In this document: positions 33,276-42,920 of the stretch, in pieces
How the letters are laid out: each line of letters opens with the position of its first letter
How positions within the stretch are numbered: position 1 is the first letter of the stretch
From: AC-32 sp963716865
GTDB taxonomy: Bacteria > Actinomycetota > Thermoleophilia > Gaiellales > Gaiellaceae
DNA length: 64,000 bases
Direction of reading: 5' to 3'
Assembly: GCA_963716865.1 (NCBI GenBank)
Contig: CAVQUF010000003.1
Span: 1 to 64,000 of the forward strand
Program-made: the position numbers and the translations under genes
Notes under the pieces: model-generated
Seen by the model: the letters and a program-made list of their open reading frames with translations, nothing else
Database searches by the model: none
Told to the model about the DNA's origin: nothing

Positions 33276-34045
33276 TGGGGCGGCTGGACGGCAAGGTGGC
33301 AGTGATCACGGGCGCCGGCGGCGGCATGGGCCGCGAGGCCGCGCTCCTCTTCGCCGAGGAGGGAGCACGCGTCTGCGTCGCGGACGTGAACGGCGAGGCG
33401 GCCGAGGAGACGGTCGCGCTCAGCCCGGGCGACGCGTTCGCGGCCGCGGTCGACGTCGCCGACGAGGAGCAGGTCGCCTCGATGTACGCGCAGACGGCCG
33501 AGCGCTTCGGCGGCGTGGACGTGCTCTACAACAACGCCGGGATCTCGCCCGGCGACGACGCCTCCGTGCTCGAGACGAGCGTCGAGGCCTGGCAGCGGGT
33601 GCAGGACGTGAACGCCAAGGGCGTCTTCCTCTGCTGCAAGCACGGCATCCCGCACCTGCTCGGGCGCGGAGGAGGCTCGGTGATCAACGTGGCCTCGTTC
33701 GTCGCGCTGGTCGGCGCGGCCACCTCGCAGATCTCCTACACCGCCTCGAAGGGGGCCGTGCTCTCGATGAGCCGTGAGCTGGCGGTCCAGTTCGCGCGCC
33801 AGGGCGTACGCGTGAACGCGCTCTGCCCTGGCCCGGTCGAGACGCCTCTCCTGCTCTCGATCTACGGCGACGACCCCGCGGCGCTCGAGCGCCGGCGGAA
33901 CCACTGGCCGACCGGGCGCCTGGCCAGGCCGCGCGAGATCGTGAACGCGGCGTTGTTCCTGGCGAGCGACGAGTCCTCGTACGTGACCGGTGCGACGTTC
34001 CAGGTCGACGGCGGCCTCACCGCCGCCTACGTCACACCCGAGTGA
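33275..34045 (+). CDS. Short-chain dehydrogenase/reductase
   Basis: 256 residues of the classical SDR type. The cofactor motif is TGAGGGMG at 12-19, NNAG is present in LYNNAGISPG, and the catalytic Ser is in INVASFVAL. The catalytic Tyr155 and Lys159 are in YTASKGAV. The C-terminus reads VTGATFQVDGG, as in 3-oxoacyl reductase-like members. It would oxidise or reduce a hydroxyl group; an alcohol intermediate of the amine pathway is plausible. It is the last gene of the GS-like/ALDH/SDR operon. Confidence 0.9.
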   Translation: MGRLDGKVAVITGAGGGMGREAALLFAEEGARVCVADVNGEAAEETVALSPGDAFAAAVDVADEEQVASMYAQTAERFGGVDVLYNNAGISPGDDASVLETSVEAWQRVQDVNAKGVFLCCKHGIPHLLGRGGGSVINVASFVALVGAATSQISYTASKGAVLSMSRELAVQFARQGVRVNALCPGPVETPLLLSIYGDDPAALERRRNHWPTGRLARPREIVNAALFLASDESSYVTGATFQVDGGLTAAYVTPE

Positions 34046-34058
34046 CGGCGAGGCCGCC

Positions 34059-34484
34059 TCAGTGCACGATCAGGACGTCGGTGTGAGCCTTCTTGGCGAC
34101 GGCCCTGCTGACGCTGCCGCTGAGCAGACGCTCGAGCAGCTTCGCCTCCCGGGTGCCCACGACGATCAGGTCGGCGCCGTGCTCCTCGGCCACGTCCAGG
34201 ATCGCATCGGACGGCTCGCCCGCACCGAGCACGAACTCCGCGGTGACGTTTCGGCCGCTCAGGTACTCGCGCGCATGCGCCAGCGCCTCGCGGTGCTCCT
34301 CCGGCGAGTCGGCCGGATCCCAGGGCCCCACCCCATGCCCGGCGGCCATGCCGGTCAGCACCGCAGCGGCACTCGTCACCACGAGCTCGACGTCGGGCGC
34401 CTGCGCCAGGTCGGCCGCGCGCTCGAGTGCGCGGTTCGACGGCTCGTTCTCGTCGATGCCCACGACGATGGTCTTCCAGCCCAT
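34059..34484 (-). CDS. Universal stress protein (UspA family)
   Basis: 141 residues starting at ATG 34484, supported by AAAGGAGG 6 bases upstream. It is a single Usp domain: KTIVVGIDENEPSNRALERAADLA at the N-terminus and the ATP-binding pattern G-x2-G-x9-GS near the end (VVGTREAKLLERLLSGSVS). The final strand is HTDVLIVH. Such proteins accumulate in starvation or stress and bind ATP. The gene is divergent from the DUF72 gene and convergent with the SDR gene. Confidence 0.93.
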   Translation of the reverse strand: MGWKTIVVGIDENEPSNRALERAADLAQAPDVELVVTSAAAVLTGMAAGHGVGPWDPADSPEEHREALAHAREYLSGRNVTAEFVLGAGEPSDAILDVAEEHGADLIVVGTREAKLLERLLSGSVSRAVAKKAHTDVLIVH

Positions 34485-34578
34485 CTTGAACCTCCTTTGT
34501 CGCTGACGATCTTCCCGTGCGACCCACCCGCGGGTCAAGTGGAGAAAACGGCCCTTCGCATGCGGCTTTCTACCGAGC

Positions 34579-35562
34579 GTGAGTACGATCGAAACCGTGC
34601 CGATCAGGATCGGGACCTGCTCGTGGGCCGACGAGTCGCTGACGCGCTACTTCTACCCGCCGGGCGTCAAGGGCGCGGAGGAGCGGCTGCGCTACTACGC
34701 GGACCGGTTCGACGTGGTCGAGGCGAACTCGACCTACTACCGGCTGCCCGACCGCGAGCTGGTCGAGCGCTGGGCCGAGCGCACGCCCGACGGGTTCGTC
34801 ATGCACGTGAAGGCGTTCGGCGTGATGACGCGCCATCCGGTCAAGGTCGAGCAGCTCCCGCCGGACCTGCGCGAGGAGGCGCCCGCGGACGACCGCGGCC
34901 GGGTCGACCGCCCGCCCCGCGAGTTCCGGGCCGAGGTCTTCCGCCGCTTCCACGAGGCGCTGGAGCCGCTGCGCGAGACCGGGAAGCTCGGTGGGATCCT
35001 GATGCAGTTCCCGCCCTACGTGGTCGTCAAGCCGGCGTCGCTCGAGTACCTCGAGTGGGCGCAGGAGCAGCTCGGCGGGGACGAGATGCTCGTCGAGTTC
35101 CGCCACGCGAGCTGGCTCGACGGCGAGAGCCGCGCGGACACGCTCGCCTTCCTAGAAGGCCGCGGGATGACGTACGTGATCGTCGACGCGCCGCAGACAG
35201 GTGGCAAGAACGTCCTCCCGACGGTCGTCGCGACGACGAGCCCGACCGCGTACATCCGCTTCCACGGCCGCAACGCCGGAACCTGGAACAAGCGCGTCCG
35301 CAGCGCGGCCGAGCGCTTCGACCATCTCTACACGGAGGGCGAGCTCGAGGAATGGGTCGGGCCGCTGGCGGAGCTCTCCGGCACGGCCGGGACCGTCTAC
35401 GCGATGTTCAACAACAACGGCCGCTCGACGATCCCCTCGCCGGGGCTGGGCGAGCACGCGGAGGGCGAGATCGTGGCGCAGGCGCCCGTCAACGCGCAGA
35501 TGCTGCGCGGGCTCCTCGAGCGCGAGGGCCTGCCGGTCACCCCGGCGCCCGCAGCCGCGTAG
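34579..35562 (+). CDS. DUF72 family (YecE-like) TIM-barrel protein
   Basis: 327 residues. The DUF72 signatures are IRIGTCSWADES near the start, YPPGVKGAEERLRYYADRFDVVEANSTYYRLP, then FVMHVKAFGVMTRH, LMQFPPYV, VEFRHASWL and YIRFHGRNAGTW. The fold is a TIM barrel; function is unproven. An acidic/Pro-rich insertion (about 105-120) is unusual. GTG starts at 34579 with no strong ribosome site. The esterase gene begins 11 bases after the stop. Confidence 0.88.
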   Translation: MSTIETVPIRIGTCSWADESLTRYFYPPGVKGAEERLRYYADRFDVVEANSTYYRLPDRELVERWAERTPDGFVMHVKAFGVMTRHPVKVEQLPPDLREEAPADDRGRVDRPPREFRAEVFRRFHEALEPLRETGKLGGILMQFPPYVVVKPASLEYLEWAQEQLGGDEMLVEFRHASWLDGESRADTLAFLEGRGMTYVIVDAPQTGGKNVLPTVVATTSPTAYIRFHGRNAGTWNKRVRSAAERFDHLYTEGELEEWVGPLAELSGTAGTVYAMFNNNGRSTIPSPGLGEHAEGEIVAQAPVNAQMLRGLLEREGLPVTPAPAAA

Positions 35563-35573
35563 CATCCCGAGAC

Positions 35574-36599
35574 ATGGAACCCTGGTCGTACGAGCTCGCA
35601 GGCCGCCTCGAGGAGCACGCGTTCGAGAGCGAGGTGCTGAAGGGCAACCCGCTCGGCGACCCGCACGTGCGCCCGCTCTGGGTCTACGTCCCGCCCGGGT
35701 ACGACGACGACGCCGACCGGCGCTACCCGAGCGTCTACGCGATCCAGGGCCTGACCGGCCAGCTCGACATGTGGCGCAACCGCTTCCCGTTCCGGCGCAA
35801 CTTCCCGGAGCTGGTGGACGAGCTGTTCGCGGGGAAGGGTTCGCCGCCGCCGTGCCTGGTCGTCTACGTCGACGCGTGGACCTCACTCGGCGGAAGCCAG
35901 TTCGTCGACTCGCCGGGAACCGGGCGCTACCTGACGTACATCTGCGACGAGCTCGTGCCCTTCGTCGACGAGCACTACCGGACGCTGGAGGGCGCAGCGC
36001 ACCGCGGCATCGCCGGGAAGTCGAGCGGCGGATACGGCGCGATGGTGGACGCGACGCTCCGGCCGGACGTCTTCGGCGGCCTCGCCACGCACGCAGGCGA
36101 CGCGCTCTTCGAGATGTGCTACCTGCCCGACTTCCGCAAGTCCGTGCGCGCCCTGCGCGACCACTACGAGGGCTCGTTCGACCGCTTCTGGGAGGACTTC
36201 CACAGCCGTCCCGCCCTGTCCAAGGAGACCGACGCCAACCTCCTGAACGACTGGTGCATGGCCGCCTGCTACTCGGCCGACGAGGACGGCACCGTGCAGA
36301 TTCCCTACGACACGGCGACGGGCCAGCTGCGGCCCGAGGTCTGGGAGCGCTGGCTCGCCTGGGACCCGGTCCGGATGGTGTCGAAGCATGCAGACGCCCT
36401 CCGCTCGCTGAAGGCGATCTACATCGACTGCGGCAAGCGCGACCAGTTCTTCCTCGACCTCGGCGCCGAGGCCTTCCGCCGTGAGCTCGAGGCGATCGGC
36501 GTGACAGACGTCTTCTTCGAGCTCTTCGACGGAACCCACTCCGCGATCGAGTACCGCTACCCGATCGCGCTCACGTACCTGGCGGAGCGCCTGGCGTGA
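35574..36599 (+). CDS. Esterase D/enterochelin-esterase-like alpha/beta hydrolase
   Basis: 341 residues. Alpha/beta hydrolase core with LWVYVPPGYDDDADRRYPSV, then the nucleophile elbow GKSSGG (GxSxG, Ser150), FGGLATHAGD, and the catalytic His in FDGTHSAIEYR. An acid residue probably lies in YIDCGKRDQFFLD. This is the putative esterase/feruloyl-esterase group (Pfam Esterase). No signal peptide is seen, so it acts inside the cell. The GTGA overlap with the following amidase gene suggests joint transcription. Confidence 0.83.
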   Translation: MEPWSYELAGRLEEHAFESEVLKGNPLGDPHVRPLWVYVPPGYDDDADRRYPSVYAIQGLTGQLDMWRNRFPFRRNFPELVDELFAGKGSPPPCLVVYVDAWTSLGGSQFVDSPGTGRYLTYICDELVPFVDEHYRTLEGAAHRGIAGKSSGGYGAMVDATLRPDVFGGLATHAGDALFEMCYLPDFRKSVRALRDHYEGSFDRFWEDFHSRPALSKETDANLLNDWCMAACYSADEDGTVQIPYDTATGQLRPEVWERWLAWDPVRMVSKHADALRSLKAIYIDCGKRDQFFLDLGAEAFRRELEAIGVTDVFFELFDGTHSAIEYRYPIALTYLAERLA

Positions 36600-37273
36600 T
36601 CCTGGGCGCGGCAGGGGTCGCCGCGGCCGCCGCCCTCATCTGTCTCGACCCGGGCCACGGGACGCCGCCCGCGATCGGGCGACAGACAGAGCCGATCGGG
36701 CCGGGGTCGAAGGTGATGAAGATCAAGGACGGCGGCGGCGCGCGTGGCGAGGCGGCGGTCGCGCTGGCGATCGCGAAGCGAACCCGGAAGCTGCTGCTCG
36801 CGCGCGGCTACCGGGTCGCGATGACGCGGACCGGGCCGACGATCCGGCTCGGGAACGGCAACGGCAACATCGCGCGAGCAAGGTTCTGCAACCGCCGCCA
36901 CGCGGCGCTGATGGTGCGCATCCACGCGGACGGCGCCACCGATCCCTCCCTGCACGGCGTCTCGACGCTCGTGCCGGCCTGGCACCGCGGCTGGACCGAC
37001 GACATCTACGCGCCGAGCCTCGCGGCCGGCCGCGGGATGCAGAAGGCGGTCGTGGCGGCGACCGGGGCCGTCGACCGCGGCATCGTGAGGCGCGCCGACC
37101 TGACCGGCTTCAACTGGGCGAACGTGCCCTCGGTGCTCGTGGAGACAGGCTTCCTCTCGAACCCGACGGAGCGGCGGCGCCTGCACACGGGCGCCTACCA
37201 GCAACGCGTCGCGCGTGGCCTGACCGGCGGCGTCGCAGCCTTCATCGCCCTGCCGACGAAGAGCCACAGCTAG
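36596..37273 (+). CDS. N-acetylmuramoyl-L-alanine amidase (Amidase_3)
   Basis: 225 residues beginning at GTG 36596. A short hydrophobic start (ILGAAGVAAAAALI) leads straight into the catalytic domain, so it is exported or membrane-tethered. The zinc-site residues of Amidase_3 are present: DPGHG (His21), the metal Glu near GGARGE, RIHADG (His about 109) and catalytic Glu in LVETGFLSN. It cleaves the amide between muramic acid and the stem peptide. The stop codon lies inside the palindrome at 37272-37288. Confidence 0.9.
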   Translation: MILGAAGVAAAAALICLDPGHGTPPAIGRQTEPIGPGSKVMKIKDGGGARGEAAVALAIAKRTRKLLLARGYRVAMTRTGPTIRLGNGNGNIARARFCNRRHAALMVRIHADGATDPSLHGVSTLVPAWHRGWTDDIYAPSLAAGRGMQKAVVAATGAVDRGIVRRADLTGFNWANVPSVLVETGFLSNPTERRRLHTGAYQQRVARGLTGGVAAFIALPTKSHS

Positions 37274-37288
37274 TAACAGACTGTTACT
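37272..37288. repeat. AT-rich palindrome at the amidase stop (second copy of the selA palindrome)
   Basis: AGTAACAG-A-CTGTTACT, a perfect 8-bp inverted repeat. Its first bases supply the last two bases of the amidase TAG stop and its far side contains the TAA stop frame of a small minus-strand ORF. The core is identical to that of the palindrome in selA (4680-4696) except for the central base. Confidence 0.85.
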
Positions 37289-37289
37289 T

Positions 37290-37321
37290 GGAAGACGGAG
37301 GCGGGCGAACCAGCGTCTTCC
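37290..37321. terminator. Hairpin between amidase and the small minus-strand genes
   Basis: GGAAGACG and CGTCTTCC pair as an 8-bp stem with a 16-base loop. Together with the adjacent palindrome it could end transcription from both sides. On the minus strand it lies within the second-frame end of the small ORF. Confidence 0.45.
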
Positions 37322-37330
37322 CGCCGGGCA

Positions 37331-37423
37331 TCAGGTAGACACACACATGGGTGTGGGTCCGAGGATTGCAGCGGTGCCGAATGTCAGGAGCGCGAGAACG
37401 AGTGTCCGGCGACGCGGCGTCAC
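37331..37423 (-). pseudogene. Small coupled ORF interrupted at a GT dinucleotide tract
   Basis: GTG 37423 overlaps the TGA of the upstream 99-residue gene (GTGA), a typical coupled start. As read it encodes 30 residues: basic MTPRRR, a hydrophobic segment LVLALLTFGTAAIL, GPTPMCVST, stop. Removing one GT unit from the GTGTGTGT tract lets the frame continue as YLMPGGKTLVRPPPSSK to TAA at 37284, giving 45 residues. So the gene is either frameshifted, phase-variable or carries a sequencing error. It is probably a small exported or membrane peptide. Confidence 0.5.
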
Positions 37424-37719
37424 GCGCCGGGCTTGCGGCGCATCTCCTCGGCAGCGACTCGGCCGCGTTCGTGGACGGCATCGCGCCGGTCCTCCACGCC
37501 GGGATCCGCCTCGGCCTGGTCGATCGGCGTCTCGGCCGACTCGAACTCCTCGCGCTCGTCCTCGTCGACGAGCGGTCGCGACTCGTCGAGCTTCTGGCGC
37601 AGCTCCTCGGCCCGCGGATCGGCGTCCGGTTCCGGCTCGGGCTGCCGCCGGAGCACGCGGTAGGCGGCCGCCCCGGCCACGCCGGCCGCAGCCGCCAGCC
37701 AGGCAAAGCGGGCTCTCAC
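37420..37719 (-). CDS. Membrane-anchored acidic protein, 99 residues
   Basis: GTG 37719 opens a frame with a single N-terminal hydrophobic helix (FAWLAAAAGVAGAAAYRVL) and a long charged tail: PEPEPDADPRAEELRQKLDES, acidic repeats and a basic end. ATG further upstream (about 37755) is possible. This topology suits a small inner-membrane protein with a cytosolic coiled tail. It is divergent from rpsF. No family is recognised, but similar short proteins precede the S6 operon in related genomes (recollection). Confidence 0.6.
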   Translation of the reverse strand: MRARFAWLAAAAGVAGAAAYRVLRRQPEPEPDADPRAEELRQKLDESRPLVDEDEREEFESAETPIDQAEADPGVEDRRDAVHERGRVAAEEMRRKPGA

Positions 37720-37830
37720 AGGCTCGATGCTACACTGCCCGCCTTCCTGCCTCGCCATCGCGCCGTCCGTTCCCGAGCGGCGCCAGCCGGCGAGGCCGCC
37801 TGAGACCGAAGGAAGGGAGGATTCGGGAGC

Positions 37831-38214
37831 GTGACCGACTACGAGATCCTGCTGATGCTCGACCCCGAGCTGCCCGAGGAGCGGCAGAACGAGATCGTCG
37901 CCCGCGTCCGTGAGCAGGTCGAGAAGAGCGGCCGCTGGGACAACCACGAGCCCTGGGGCCGCCGCCGGCTCGCCTACGAGATCGACCACAAGCCAGAGGG
38001 CGTCTACCACCTGTTCACGTTCGAGACCGAGCCGGAGAACCTCGACGAGATCTCGCGCGTGCTCAAGATCACGGACGGCGTCATGCGGCACCTCGCCGTG
38101 CGCCGGGTCAAGGGCGGCACGACCCGCCCGCCCGAGCCGAGCCCCGAAGAGCCCGTAGCGGTGGCCGCTCCTGCGAGTCAGGATTCGGAACCGGAAAGCA
38201 CGCCTGAGAGCTGA
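37831..38214 (+). CDS. rpsF: 30S ribosomal protein bS6
   Basis: 127 residues from GTG 37831, with GGGAGG upstream. The bS6 fold signatures are YEILLMLDPELPEER, WGRRRLAYEIDHKPEGVYHLFTFE and the C-terminal strand. From about residue 96 there is a 30-residue Pro/Glu/Ser tail (RPPEPSPEEPV then SEPESTPES) absent from many S6 proteins. It sits on the 30S platform next to bS18, encoded two genes downstream. It begins the conserved rpsF-ssb-rpsR-rplI operon. Confidence 0.97.
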   Translation: MTDYEILLMLDPELPEERQNEIVARVREQVEKSGRWDNHEPWGRRRLAYEIDHKPEGVYHLFTFETEPENLDEISRVLKITDGVMRHLAVRRVKGGTTRPPEPSPEEPVAVAAPASQDSEPESTPES

Positions 38215-38229
38215 GAGGAGAGGGAAGCA

Positions 38230-38664
38230 ATGGCCAACATCAACCGCGTCGTCCTCGTCGGCAACCTGACCAGGGATCCCGAGCTGCGCCACACGCCGAG
38301 CGGCACTGCCGTCTGCAAGCTGCGCCTCGCCGTCAACACCCGCCAGAAGGACGCGAGCACCGGCGAATGGGGCGACAAGCCCAACTACTTCGACGTCACC
38401 GTCTGGGGCAACCAGGGCGAGAGCTGCGCGCAGTACCTCTCCAAGGGCCGCCCCGTGGGCGTCGACGGCAGGCTCGACTGGCGCGAGTGGGAGGCCCAGG
38501 ACGGCACCAAGCGCCAGGCCGTCGAGATCATCGCCGACAGCGTCCAGTTCCTCGGCGGCCGCCCCGAGGGCGAGAGCTCCCAGCCGGAGTTCGTCCCGAG
38601 CGGCGCCGCTGCAGAGAGCGCCGACTTCGGTACCTCCGGCGGCGACGACGACATCCCGTTCTGA
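38230..38664 (+). CDS. ssb: Single-stranded DNA-binding protein SSB
   Basis: 144 residues starting at ATG 38230 (ribosome site GAGAGGAG). The OB-fold is INRVVLVGNLTRDPELRHTPSG, then YFDVTVWGNQGESCAQYLSKG and VDGRLDWREWEAQDG. A short Gly/Ala/Glu linker follows and the tip is DDDIPF, the conserved partner-binding end. It coats single-stranded DNA and recruits replication and repair factors. The stop overlaps the rpsR start. Confidence 0.97.
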   Translation: MANINRVVLVGNLTRDPELRHTPSGTAVCKLRLAVNTRQKDASTGEWGDKPNYFDVTVWGNQGESCAQYLSKGRPVGVDGRLDWREWEAQDGTKRQAVEIIADSVQFLGGRPEGESSQPEFVPSGAAAESADFGTSGGDDDIPF

Positions 38665-38927
38665 TGGCCCAGCGAGACCAGCGACAGCAGCGCAAACGCG
38701 GCTCGGCTCCGGGTGGGCCGATCCGCAAGCGCAACTGCTACTTCTGCCGCGAGAAGGTCGAAGAGGTCGACTACAAGAACATGAACCAGCTGCGGCGCTA
38801 CGTCTCGGAGAAGGGCAAGATCCGCTCGCGTCGGATCACCGGGGCCTGCCGCCGGCACCAGCGCCAGGTCGCGGCGGCCGTCAAGCGGGCGCGCGAGATG
38901 GCCCTGCTCCCCTACTCCACCAACTAG
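38664..38927 (+). CDS. rpsR: 30S ribosomal protein bS18
   Basis: 87 residues. Basic throughout, with the zinc-type cluster CYFC plus Cys in TGACRRHQRQ, and the core DYKNMNQLRRYVSEKGKIRSRR. The end MALLPYSTN is close to the usual C-terminus. The start codon ATG 38664 overlaps the ssb stop by one base. The Cys-containing form suggests zinc binding, in contrast to Cys-lacking paralogues made under zinc starvation. Confidence 0.97.
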   Translation: MAQRDQRQQRKRGSAPGGPIRKRNCYFCREKVEEVDYKNMNQLRRYVSEKGKIRSRRITGACRRHQRQVAAAVKRAREMALLPYSTN

Positions 38928-38932
38928 CGCTT

Positions 38933-39619
38933 ATGCGAGTCATCCTCCGCCAGGACGTCGAGAAGCTCGGCTTGCGGGGGGACGTGGTCGACGTCGCACC
39001 CGGATACGCGCGCAACTACCTGTTGCCGCGCAGGCTCGCCGAGACGGCGACCAAGGCCAAGGTCGCGGAGGTTCGCAAGCACGAGGAGAAGCGAGCCCGC
39101 CAGGAGGCGCAGAGCTCCGAGCAGGCACAGGAGATCGCGTCCAGGCTGGAGGGCGAGGAGCTCCGCTTCGACGTGCCCGCCGGCGAGACCGGCACGCTCT
39201 TCGGCTCCGTGACGGCGACCAACATCGCGGAGGCGGTCTGGGCGACCATGCGCGTACGGGTCGACCGGCGCAAGCTGGACCTGCCCGAGCCGATCAAGCG
39301 GGTCGGGCGCTACCAGGTCCCGGTCGAGCTCTTCGGCGAGGAGACGGCGACGCTTCGGGTCGCGGTCGTGCCAGAGGGCGGCGAGCTGCCGCCGCAGGAG
39401 GAGCTCGACGCGATCGCCGCCGCCGAGGCCGAGGCGGAGGCCGCCGCGCAGGCCGAGGTCGAGGCCGAGCACGCGCAGGCCGAGGTCGAGATCGAGGCGG
39501 TCGTCGCGGAGGAGGAGGCCGAGCCCGAGGAGGCCGAGCCCGAGGCGGCCGGAGCGGACGCTGAGCCCGTCGCCGAGGACGAGCCCGACTCCGGGTCCGA
39601 CTCCAAACCCGACTCGTAA
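38933..39619 (+). CDS. rplI: 50S ribosomal protein bL9 with long acidic C-terminal tail
   Basis: 228 residues; the normal L9 is about 150. The N-terminal 23S-binding domain has VILRQDVEKLGLRGDVVDVAPGYARNYLLPR, followed by the long linker helix and the C-terminal domain ending ATLRVAVVPEGG. After residue 148 an unusual 80-residue Glu/Ala tail (AEAEAEAAAQAEVEAEH, then EEEAEPEEAEPEA) ends in DSGSDSKPDS. bL9 affects reading-frame maintenance; the tail's function is unknown. It lies 5 bases after rpsR. Confidence 0.95.
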   Translation: MRVILRQDVEKLGLRGDVVDVAPGYARNYLLPRRLAETATKAKVAEVRKHEEKRARQEAQSSEQAQEIASRLEGEELRFDVPAGETGTLFGSVTATNIAEAVWATMRVRVDRRKLDLPEPIKRVGRYQVPVELFGEETATLRVAVVPEGGELPPQEELDAIAAAEAEAEAAAQAEVEAEHAQAEVEIEAVVAEEEAEPEEAEPEAAGADAEPVAEDEPDSGSDSKPDS

Positions 39620-39638
39620 CAAAAGCGCACAGCCTTCT

Positions 39639-39662
39639 CCACAGGTGCGCGAGGGCCTGTGG
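39639..39662 (+). terminator. Hairpin between rplI and dnaB
   Basis: CCACAGG and CCTGTGG form a 7-bp stem around a 10-base loop, 20 bases after the rplI stop. No T run follows. It may be an attenuator or terminator separating dnaB from the ribosomal block. The gap to 39841 contains no other recognised element. Confidence 0.45.
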
Positions 39663-39841
39663 AATTCATGACGAACTTCCCGCTCCGTGCGGAGAAATCG
39701 CCCACAGGCGTCGTCCGGGGGTCGTGGGAACATGCGTTCTCTTATGCCTGCAAACCGCGCGCACGCGGCACGAGAGGCCCTGTCGAAAGTCAGGTCGTCC
39801 AGACCTTCCGCGCCTGCTCCGAGCGTGGTTTTCTAGCGCCG

Positions 39842-41191
<1,350 letters not shown>

Positions 41192-41220
41192 GTGCCGACG
41201 TGCAAATACCGCCCCATCTG

Positions 41221-41295
41221 TCGACCGGTCATTTCAGACGCGCGCCCGAGCAAAGCTCGTGCGCACTGACGACGGCAGCGCAAGCGCAGCCGTAG
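41221..41295 (+). repeat. Structured intergenic repeat, copy B
   Basis: A 75-base element, 80 percent identical without gaps to copy A (7920-7994). It keeps GACCGGTC (41223-41230), the central hairpin CGAGC-AAA-GCTCG (41247-41259) with outer GCGC pairs, and a third hairpin, GGCAGCG-CAAG-CGCAGCC (41274-41291). The T-A pair of copy A becomes G-C here. It begins 29 bases after dnaB and ends 5 bases before the start of a small ORF, so it might act on either. Confidence 0.75.
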
Positions 41296-41300
41296 GTGCC

Positions 41301-41528
41301 GTGTACGAGCAAACGGTCGTCGTCCTCGCGCGCGCAACGGCCTTCACCGTCGTCTGCCAGTGCTGCGCCGAGCTCGAGCCCCAGAGCGAGTACACGGGAC
41401 TGACCGCGCACGGGTCGCTGCGGCTCGAGGACGACCTCGGCTGGACGACCTGCCCACGCGGTCATCGGATCCGCGTCATCCGCGCGGGCTCCCAGGTCCC
41501 CGCCGAACTAACTTCGCCGCTCTGGTAG
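41301..41528 (+). CDS. Small CxxC protein, possibly zinc-binding
   Basis: 75 residues from GTG 41301 (MYEQTVVVLARATAF). It carries CQCC at about residues 20-23 and CPRGHRIRVI near the end, a pattern that could form a zinc ribbon. The rest is mixed, with GSLRLEDDLGWTT. There is no convincing ribosome site; starts further upstream lie in repeat B. No family is assigned. A 12-bp hairpin follows its stop. Confidence 0.45.
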   Translation: MYEQTVVVLARATAFTVVCQCCAELEPQSEYTGLTAHGSLRLEDDLGWTTCPRGHRIRVIRAGSQVPAELTSPLW

Positions 41529-41549
41529 CGGCGCACCCGACGCGTTAAC

Positions 41550-41576
41550 GGCCGCATCGGCCAAGCCGATGCGGCC
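41550..41576 (+). terminator. Strong hairpin upstream of purA
   Basis: GGCCGCATCGGC, loop CAA, GCCGATGCGGCC: a perfect 12-bp stem. It is followed by TCCTCAG without a T run. It lies directly before the third, partial repeat copy (C). It could end the small ORF transcript or attenuate purA. Confidence 0.7.
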
Positions 41577-41581
41577 TCCTC

Positions 41582-41607
41582 AGTCGGCATCGCGAGCGAC
41601 GCCTCAG
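41582..41607 (+). repeat. Structured intergenic repeat, half copy C
   Basis: AGTCGGCATCGCGAGCGACG, then CCTCAG, matches the 3' hairpin module of copy A (24 of 27 positions including one flanking base). The stem GGCATCG/CGACGCC is kept and only the loop differs (CGAG for CAAG). It lies 15 bases before the purA start. Confidence 0.6.
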
Positions 41608-41621
41608 GCAAACTCCCGCCC

Positions 41622-42916
<1,295 letters not shown>

Positions 42917-42920
<4 letters not shown>

